Both the position numbers and the translations under genes were made by a program. A stretch of DNA of 15,968 nucleotides from an uncultured Mycoplasmatota bacterium (GTDB lineage Bacteria > Bacillota_I > Bacilli_A > RF39 > UBA660): NCBI GenBank assembly GCA_900552975.1, contig UWSL01000025.1, positions 1 to 15,968 of the forward strand, written 5' to 3'. The notes beneath the pieces are model-generated. The model did not search any database. It was not told the DNA's origin and was given only the letters and a program-made list of their open reading frames with translations. Positions within the stretch are counted from its first letter, which is position 1; each line of letters opens with the position of its first letter. Positions 13,171 to 15,968 of the stretch are shown piece by piece.

Positions 13171-13189
13171 TAATGGGATATGTTATAAT
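13162..13189 (+). promoter_or_regulatory. Promoter of the S1-domain gene
   Basis: TTGTGT (13162-13167), 16-nt spacer, TATAAT (13184-13189) with TG at 13181-13182 (extended -10). AGAGGTGG (13195-13202) follows as Shine-Dalgarno site. Confidence 0.55.
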
Positions 13190-13206
13190 TTGAAAGAGGT
13201 GGTTTT

Positions 13207-13557
13207 ATGCCTGATACGATTTATAAAGTTGGAAGTTTAGTAGAATGTTGTGTTACTGGAATTGAAAAATATGGTTTTTTCGTTGTTACTGATGAAAATT
13301 ATTCTGGTTTGATTCATATTTCTGAAATGTCGGAAAAGTTTGTTAAAGATGTTAATGATTATGTAGCTGTAGGTGAAAAGATTGTTGCTAAAATAATAGG
13401 TATAGATACAGAAAAGAAAAATTTAAAATTATCTATAAAAAATATTAATTATAAAACAGATGGTAGTAGTATTTTGCCTTTAGAGAACGGCTTTGAAGTT
13501 CTTAGTCAGAGATTACCTGAATGGATTGATGAAGCTTTAAAAAAAATCGATAAATGA
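13207..13557 (+). CDS. yugI: S1 RNA-binding domain protein (YugI/GSP13 type)
   Basis: A 116-aa protein with one S1 domain at about residues 5-76. The typical S1 features are visible: YKVGSLVECCVTGIEKYGFFV, the SGLIHISEMS strand pair near 34-43, the VGEKIVAKIIGID segment and KNLKLSIKN at about 70-78. The C-terminal 35 residues form a short helical tail. The family (B. subtilis general stress protein 13, YugI; CvfD in streptococci) binds RNA and associates with ribosomes or regulates translation. The usual length is 110-130 aa. It is monocistronic, with its own extended -10 promoter and a strong terminator whose stem begins at the last base of the stop codon. Other single-S1 proteins are possible, but length and layout fit YugI. 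Confidence 0.88.
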   Translation: MPDTIYKVGSLVECCVTGIEKYGFFVVTDENYSGLIHISEMSEKFVKDVNDYVAVGEKIVAKIIGIDTEKKNLKLSIKNINYKTDGSSILPLENGFEVLSQRLPEWIDEALKKIDK

Positions 13558-13586
13558 TACTAGTTAATATGACTAGTATTTTTTTT
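13557..13586 (+). terminator. Terminator after yugI
   Basis: Stem ATACTAGT (13557-13564) / ACTAGTAT (13572-13579), 7-nt loop, then a long T-run. The stem starts at the last A of the TGA stop. Confidence 0.85.
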
Positions 13587-13590
13587 AAAA

Positions 13591-13621
13591 ACAAAAAAAC
13601 CAATAAGAAATCTTATTGGTT
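13591..13621 (-). terminator. Terminator of tRNA-Leu
   Basis: Perfect 10-bp stem AACCAATAAG (13598-13607) / CTTATTGGTT (13612-13621), 4-nt loop. Read on the minus strand it is followed by a T-run (A-run at 13591-13599 on plus), directly 3' of tRNA-Leu. Confidence 0.8.
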
Positions 13622-13632
13622 AATTTTTATTA

Positions 13633-13721
13633 TGGTGCCCAAGGCCGGACTTGAACCGGCACGAGGGTTAAATCTCGCAGGATTTTAAGTCCTGTGCGTC
13701 TACCTATTCCGCCACTTGGGC
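13633..13721 (-). tRNA. tRNA-Leu (UAA)
   Basis: 89 nt including encoded CCA. Acceptor GCCCAAG/CTTGGGC, D-stem GCG/CGC, anticodon stem CAGGA/TCCTG around loop CTTAAAA, a class II variable arm (CGAG...CTCG) and T-arm GCCGG/CCGGC with TTCAAGT. All arms pair. Confidence 0.97.
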
Positions 13722-13750
13722 AAGCACCTGTCTTTTCATAAGACTATTTG

Positions 13751-13779
13751 AGTATATCGCATTTTTTTTAGATTTGCAA
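13751..13779 (-). promoter_or_regulatory. Promoter of tRNA-Leu
   Basis: Minus strand TTGCAA (13774-13779), 17-nt spacer, TATACT (13751-13756), about 30 nt before the mature 5' end. Confidence 0.75.
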
Positions 13780-13879
13780 GACTTTTTGCGAAAAAATTAA
13801 ATATAATTGATTATTTTTAGCTAATTTGTTATTGATTTTTTGGAAAAGTTGGAAATTTTAAATAATTTGTTTTTTTGTG

Positions 13880-13909
13880 TTGACAGACAAAATTATATTG
13901 TGCTATAAT
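13880..13909 (+). promoter_or_regulatory. Promoter of the Ser-fMet-Asp-Phe tRNA group
   Basis: Consensus TTGACA (13880-13885), 18-nt spacer, consensus TATAAT (13904-13909), with TG-C before the -10. The strongest promoter in the window by sequence. The roughly 100 nt between it and the tRNA-Leu promoter are plain AT-rich sequence with no gene seen. Confidence 0.9.
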
Positions 13910-13937
13910 CAACTTGTCGCTGATGAAGAAAGCGAAT

Positions 13938-14030
13938 GGAGGAATACCCAAGTCTGGTTGAAGGGACCGGTCTTGAAAACCGGAAGGTCGTGTGAGCGGC
14001 GCAGGGGTTCGAATCCCTTTTCCTCCGCCA
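13938..14030 (+). tRNA. tRNA-Ser (UGA)
   Basis: 93 nt with CCA. Acceptor GGAGGAA/TTCCTCC, D-stem CCC/GGG, anticodon TGA at 13974-13976 in loop CTTGAAA closed by CCGGT/ACCGG, long variable arm, T-arm AGGGG/CCCTT. Confidence 0.97.
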
Positions 14031-14039
14031 TTAAATTAT

Positions 14040-14116
14040 CGCGGGATGGAGCAGTCTGGTAGCTCGCCGGGCTCATAACCCGGAGGTCGTTGGTCCAAAT
14101 CCAGCTCCCGCAACCA
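14040..14116 (+). tRNA. Initiator tRNA-fMet (CAU)
   Basis: 77 nt with CCA. Initiator marks: an unpaired C1/A72 end (C at 14040) and three G-C pairs closing the anticodon stem (CCGGG/CCCGG around CTCATAA). The T-loop reads TCCAAAT and not TTCAAAT, so position 55 is C and not U, unusual for a bacterial tRNA. The T-stem GTTGG/CCAGC pairs with one G-U. Confidence 0.95.
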
Positions 14117-14117
14117 T

Positions 14118-14194
14118 GGTCCGTTAGTCTAGAGGCCTATGACGTCTGCCTGTCACGCAGAAGATCACGGGTTCGAATCCCGTACGGACCGCCA
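14118..14194 (+). tRNA. tRNA-Asp (GUC)
   Basis: 77 nt with CCA, one nt after tRNA-fMet. Acceptor GGTCCGT/ACGGACC, anticodon GTC in loop CTGTCAC closed by TCTGC/GCAGA, T-arm ACGGG/CCCGT. Closely resembles the Bacillus gene. Confidence 0.97.
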
Positions 14195-14198
14195 TTTT

Positions 14199-14274
<76 letters not shown>

Positions 14275-14276
14275 GT

Positions 14277-14304
14277 TTGAAAAAAACTCGTTATCGAGTA
14301 TAAT
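14277..14304 (+). promoter_or_regulatory. Promoter-like pair directly after tRNA-Phe
   Basis: TTGAAA (14277-14282), 16-nt spacer, TATAAT (14299-14304). The spacer holds a hairpin ACTCG-ttat-CGAGT (14286-14299). The predicted start falls inside the following terminator, so no product is obvious. Confidence 0.35.
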
Positions 14305-14306
14305 AC

Positions 14307-14335
14307 AAATCGTGCTTTTGGTACGATTTTTATTT
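14307..14335 (+). terminator. Terminator of the Ser-fMet-Asp-Phe group
   Basis: Stem AAATCGT (14307-14313) / ACGATTT (14323-14329), 9-nt loop, then a T-rich run. Confidence 0.65.
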
Positions 14336-14440
14336 TGCATAAAATATTATTAAAATTAATAATATCTTTTATATAAAAAAAGACTTATAAGATATTTATT
14401 TTGCCAAAATAGAAAAAAATAAATAAAATGTAAAAAAATG

Positions 14441-14470
14441 TTGGACTTTTTTGAATTTTAATAATATAAT
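14441..14470 (+). promoter_or_regulatory. Upstream promoter (P1) of the Val-Thr-Tyr-Gln-Lys group
   Basis: TTGGAC (14441-14446), 18-nt spacer, TATAAT (14465-14470). The transcript would have a leader of about 115 nt before tRNA-Val. Confidence 0.5.
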
Positions 14471-14541
14471 ATATTTGTCTTATGAGAAATTGTGAGATAA
14501 ACAAAGAGATTAAGAAAAAATACAAATTATTAAAAAAGTTG

Positions 14542-14570
14542 TTGACAATATTAAATATAGTTGGTATACT
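14542..14570 (+). promoter_or_regulatory. Main promoter (P2) of the Val-Thr-Tyr-Gln-Lys group
   Basis: Consensus TTGACA (14542-14547), 17-nt spacer, TATACT (14565-14570), extended by TG at 14562-14563; 22 nt before tRNA-Val. Confidence 0.85.
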
Positions 14571-14592
14571 TAGTCTTGTCCAGAGGAGTTAT

Positions 14593-14669
14593 GGGCGATT
14601 AGCTCAGTTGGTTAGAGCACCTGCCTTACAAGCAGGGGGTCATAGGTTCGAGTCCTATATCGCCCACCA
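14593..14669 (+). tRNA. tRNA-Val (UAC)
   Basis: 77 nt with CCA. Acceptor GGGCGAT/ATCGCCC, anticodon TAC in loop CTTACAA, T-arm ATAGG/CCTAT with TTCGAGT. Fully paired. Confidence 0.97.
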
Positions 14670-14676
14670 TTTTTTT

Positions 14677-14752
14677 GCCGACATAGCGTAACTGGCAGCG
14701 CAACTGACTTGTAATCAGTAGGTTGGGGGTTCGACTCCCTCTGTCGGCACCA
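14677..14752 (+). tRNA. tRNA-Thr (UGU)
   Basis: 76 nt with CCA. Acceptor GCCGACA/TGTCGGC, anticodon TGT in loop CTTGTAA closed by ACTGA/TCAGT, D-stem GCGT/GCGC, T-arm GGGGG/CCCTC with one G-U. Confidence 0.96.
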
Positions 14753-14759
14753 TAAATGT

Positions 14760-14843
14760 GGGAGGATAGCGAAGTGGTCAAACGCGGCAGACTGTAAATC
14801 TGTTCCTTCGGGTTCCATGGTTCAAATCCATGTCCTCCCACCA
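14760..14843 (+). tRNA. tRNA-Tyr (GUA)
   Basis: 84 nt with CCA. Acceptor GGGAGGA/TCCTCCC, anticodon GTA in loop CTGTAAA closed by CAGA/TCTG, class II variable arm with a TTCG tetraloop-like tip, T-arm CATGG/CCATG. Confidence 0.97.
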
Positions 14844-14852
14844 TTTCTGTAT

Positions 14853-14928
14853 TGCCTTGTAGCCAAGTGGTAAGGCATCAGACTTTGACTCTGACATTCC
14901 GATGGTTCGAGTCCATCCAAGGCAGCCA
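14853..14928 (+). tRNA. tRNA-Gln (UUG)
   Basis: 76 nt with CCA. Acceptor TGCCTTG/CAAGGCA, anticodon TTG in loop CTTTGAC closed by TCAGA/TCTGA, T-arm GATGG/CCATC. Six-base variable loop. Confidence 0.96.
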
Positions 14929-14935
14929 TTCTTAT

Positions 14936-15011
14936 GTTCCGCTAGCTCAGTTGGTAGAGCATCTGACTTTTAATCAGAGGGTCTGGGGTTCAAATCCCCA
15001 GCGGGACACCA
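14936..15011 (+). tRNA. tRNA-Lys (UUU)
   Basis: 76 nt with CCA. Acceptor GTTCCGC/GCGGGAC with one G-U, anticodon TTT in loop CTTTTAA closed by CTGA/TCAG, T-arm TGGGG/CCCCA. Confidence 0.97.
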
Positions 15012-15022
15012 TTTTAAAAATT

Positions 15023-15047
15023 AACAAGGTTTTTCCTTGTTTTTTTT
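15023..15047 (+). terminator. Terminator of the Val-Thr-Tyr-Gln-Lys group
   Basis: Stem AACAAGG (15023-15029) / CCTTGTT (15035-15041), loop of five T, then a T-run. Confidence 0.8.
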
Positions 15048-15066
15048 GTTTTTTTTAAAAAAACTC

Positions 15067-15095
15067 TTGCTTTTTTGTAAAATAAAAGATATAAT
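15067..15095 (+). promoter_or_regulatory. Promoter of the Arg-Pro tRNA pair
   Basis: TTGCTT (15067-15072), 17-nt spacer, TATAAT (15090-15095), 34 nt before tRNA-Arg. Confidence 0.75.
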
Positions 15096-15129
15096 GTATT
15101 TGCGTTTATGAAAAACGATCCAGTTGTTT

Positions 15130-15206
15130 GCGCTCATAGCTCAATTGGATAGAGCGTTTGACTACGGATCAAAAGGTTAGGGGTTCGACTCCCTTTGGGC
15201 GCACCA
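15130..15206 (+). tRNA. tRNA-Arg (ACG)
   Basis: 77 nt with CCA. Acceptor GCGCTCA/TGGGCGC, anticodon ACG in loop CTACGGA closed by TTTGA/TCAAA, T-arm AGGGG/CCCTT. A34 needs TadA deamination to inosine to read CGU/CGC/CGA. Confidence 0.97.
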
Positions 15207-15214
15207 TTATTTAT

Positions 15215-15291
15215 CGAGAAGTAGCACAGCTTGGTAGTGCACTAGTTTTGGGAACTAGGGGTCGCAGGTTCGAATCCTGTCTTCTCGACCA
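15215..15291 (+). tRNA. tRNA-Pro (UGG)
   Basis: 77 nt with CCA. Acceptor CGAGAAG/CTTCTCG with the C1-G72 pair typical of tRNA-Pro, anticodon TGG in loop TTTGGGA closed by CTAGT/ACTAG, T-arm GCAGG/CCTGT. Confidence 0.97.
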
Positions 15292-15306
15292 TTTATTTGA
15301 AAGAAT

Positions 15307-15326
15307 CTCCGTTAAGGAGTTTTTTA
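15307..15326 (+). terminator. Weak terminator of the Arg-Pro pair
   Basis: Short stem CTCC (15307-15310) / GGAG (15316-15319), 5-nt loop, then a T-run. Only four clear pairs; the larger hairpin at 15349 may act as backup. Confidence 0.45.
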
Positions 15327-15348
15327 TTGTTTTATATTAATAATTATG

Positions 15349-15391
15349 AAAAAAGATACTAAATGTTTATTATTCAATTAGTATCTTTTTT
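15349..15391. terminator. Terminator after the tandem-HTH gene
   Basis: 14-bp perfect stem AAAAAAGATACTAA (15349-15362) / TTAGTATCTTTTTT (15378-15391), 15-nt loop. A-rich on one side and T-rich on the other, so usable in both directions. Its end touches the HTH gene stop. Confidence 0.8.
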
Positions 15392-15825
15392 TATTTTTCT
15401 CTATTAAATAATTTATCTATGGAGATGTTATTATATATTTTTATTAAACCCTTTAGACATTTTACTGTACATAGATATTTACCATTTTCATAGTGAGAAT
15501 AAGCTCCACTAGCAATATTTAATTTATTTGTTATGTATGATTGAGTTAAATTGTTTTTTATTCGTAATTTTTTTAAATTATGACCAATGGCATTTAAATC
15601 TATTTTAATAGGTTTATAGAGTTCATTTTTGTTAGTTAGACCAAATAGATAGTCTAAACTAAATGAGTATTCGTTGGCATATTTTATTAGGTTTCTTAGA
15701 GGGATTGTATCGTAATTATTTTCATAACCATAAATAGTCTTGTTTGATACTCCCAAAGTTTTTCCGATATCTTTACCTTTTAACTCTAATAATTCTCTTG
15801 TTTCTTTTAGTCTATCTTCTAACAT
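15391..15825 (-). CDS. Transcriptional regulator with two XRE-type HTH domains
   Basis: A 144-aa DNA-binding protein made of two Cro/CI-type helix-turn-helix domains. The first covers about residues 4-63 (KGKDIGKTLGVSNKTIYGYENN with a following YLFGLT), the second about 79-140 (IGHNLKKLRIKNNLTQSYITNKLNI, then GAYSHYENGKY and IDKLF). The domains share the usual layout: recognition helix, then a YENG-type turn, then a hydrophobic closing helix. No sensor or peptidase domain is attached. GGGTGAT lies 5 nt before the ATG. It stands alone beside the tRNA cluster, a place where mobile elements often insert, but no integrase or att repeat is visible. The target is unknown; it could regulate itself or a gene off the window's edge. 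Confidence 0.85.
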   Translation of the reverse strand: MLEDRLKETRELLELKGKDIGKTLGVSNKTIYGYENNYDTIPLRNLIKYANEYSFSLDYLFGLTNKNELYKPIKIDLNAIGHNLKKLRIKNNLTQSYITNKLNIASGAYSHYENGKYLCTVKCLKGLIKIYNNISIDKLFNREK

Positions 15826-15887
15826 TTAGAATCACCCAATGTTATTATTCCAAATAAAAATTGATTTATGCTCAAAGTCTGGGAAAT

Positions 15888-15968
15888 ATGAAATGGTTTG
15901 ATAGGCTTATTTTTGTTGAGTTTGTTGATGATTATTGCAATTTTTTGTTTAAATTATTCGGATATTTT
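15888..15968 (+). CDS. Possible start of a gene cut by the window edge
   Basis: An ATG at 15888 opens 27 codons without a stop to the last base, starting MKWFDRL and rich in Phe, Val and Asp. Upstream there is only a weak GGGA (15881-15884). It is too short to assign. It is divergent from the HTH regulator, with 62 nt between the two starts, so if real it might be that regulator's target. The rest of 15826-15887 holds the HTH gene's Shine-Dalgarno site and no clear promoter. Confidence 0.25.
   Translation, partial: MKWFDRLIFVEFVDDYCNFLFKLFGYF

Larger units (their letters stand above)
14275..14592 (+). other. 318-nt spacer between tRNA groups
   Basis: No protein gene is supported. It holds the terminator of the first group, a promoter-like pair directly after tRNA-Phe, an A/T-rich stretch (about 14336-14440) with no visible structure, and two tandem promoters for the next group. 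An open frame from 14482 runs straight into tRNA-Val and has no Shine-Dalgarno site, so it is not called. Confidence 0.6.

Noticed and set aside
13591..13621. Inverted repeat after yugI as a mobile-element end
   Set aside because: Better explained as the tRNA-Leu terminator on the minus strand: correct position and T-run, no target duplication.
14482..14691. 69-aa frame starting MRNCEINKE
   Set aside because: Runs through promoter P2 and into tRNA-Val; no Shine-Dalgarno site.

Overview
The window is very AT-rich, gene-dense and low-GC Gram-positive in character. Shine-Dalgarno sites are of the AGGAGG/AGGTGG type, promoters are sigma-A-like, and every tRNA gene encodes its 3' CCA. UGA is a normal stop codon (dacB, spmB, the zinc-ribbon gene, yutD and yugI end in TGA) and Trp is read from TGG, so this is genetic code 11 and not a Mycoplasma-type code 4. 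Several sporulation-family genes (SpmA, SpmB, a DacB-type carboxypeptidase, YunB, a YutH-like coat protein) point to an endospore-lineage Bacilli/Erysipelotrichia-like bacterium, probably an uncultured host-associated one. That placement is inference.

Layout. 1-2059: a degenerate UppP-family membrane protein (-), a 63-aa membrane protein (+) and tryptophanyl-tRNA synthetase (-). 2142-3609: a lipoprotein and a membrane-anchored GH25 muramidase, both envelope proteins. 3664-7004: dacB-spmA-spmB, a zinc-ribbon membrane protein and rluB. Apart from the zinc-ribbon insertion this is the Bacillus dacB-spmA-spmB-rluB order. 7015-7254: a one-cluster ferredoxin on the opposite strand with a Cys-rich tail. 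7379-13123: an unknown acidic tail-anchored protein, yunB, an unknown 253-aa protein, yutD, a 578-aa DUF1292-like protein with a Pro/Ala-rich linker and Gln/Met repeats, a yutH-like gene, and a NifU-C-domain protein (yutI-like) on the minus strand. Genes of the Bacillus yutI-yutH-yutD-yunB neighbourhood thus appear in the same relative order with unknown genes inserted. 13207-13557: an S1-domain protein (YugI type).

13633-15291 is a tRNA region with twelve genes: Leu(UAA) on the minus strand, then Ser-fMet-Asp-Phe, Val-Thr-Tyr-Gln-Lys and Arg-Pro on the plus strand. Each group has a good sigma-A promoter, and most are followed by a hairpin plus T-run. After it come a tandem-HTH regulator (-) and the possible beginning of another gene running off the right edge.

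The genes fall into three themes: spore cortex and coat (dacB, spmA, spmB, yunB, yutH), cell envelope (UppP-like, GH25, lipoprotein), and translation/RNA (trpS, rluB, S1 protein, tRNAs), plus Fe-S/redox proteins (ferredoxin, NifU-like, and possibly an Fe-S TrpRS). Terminators are unusually compact: in most protein genes followed by one, the stop codon lies in or touches the terminator hairpin. No CRISPR, insertion sequence, rRNA gene, riboswitch or T-box was seen.
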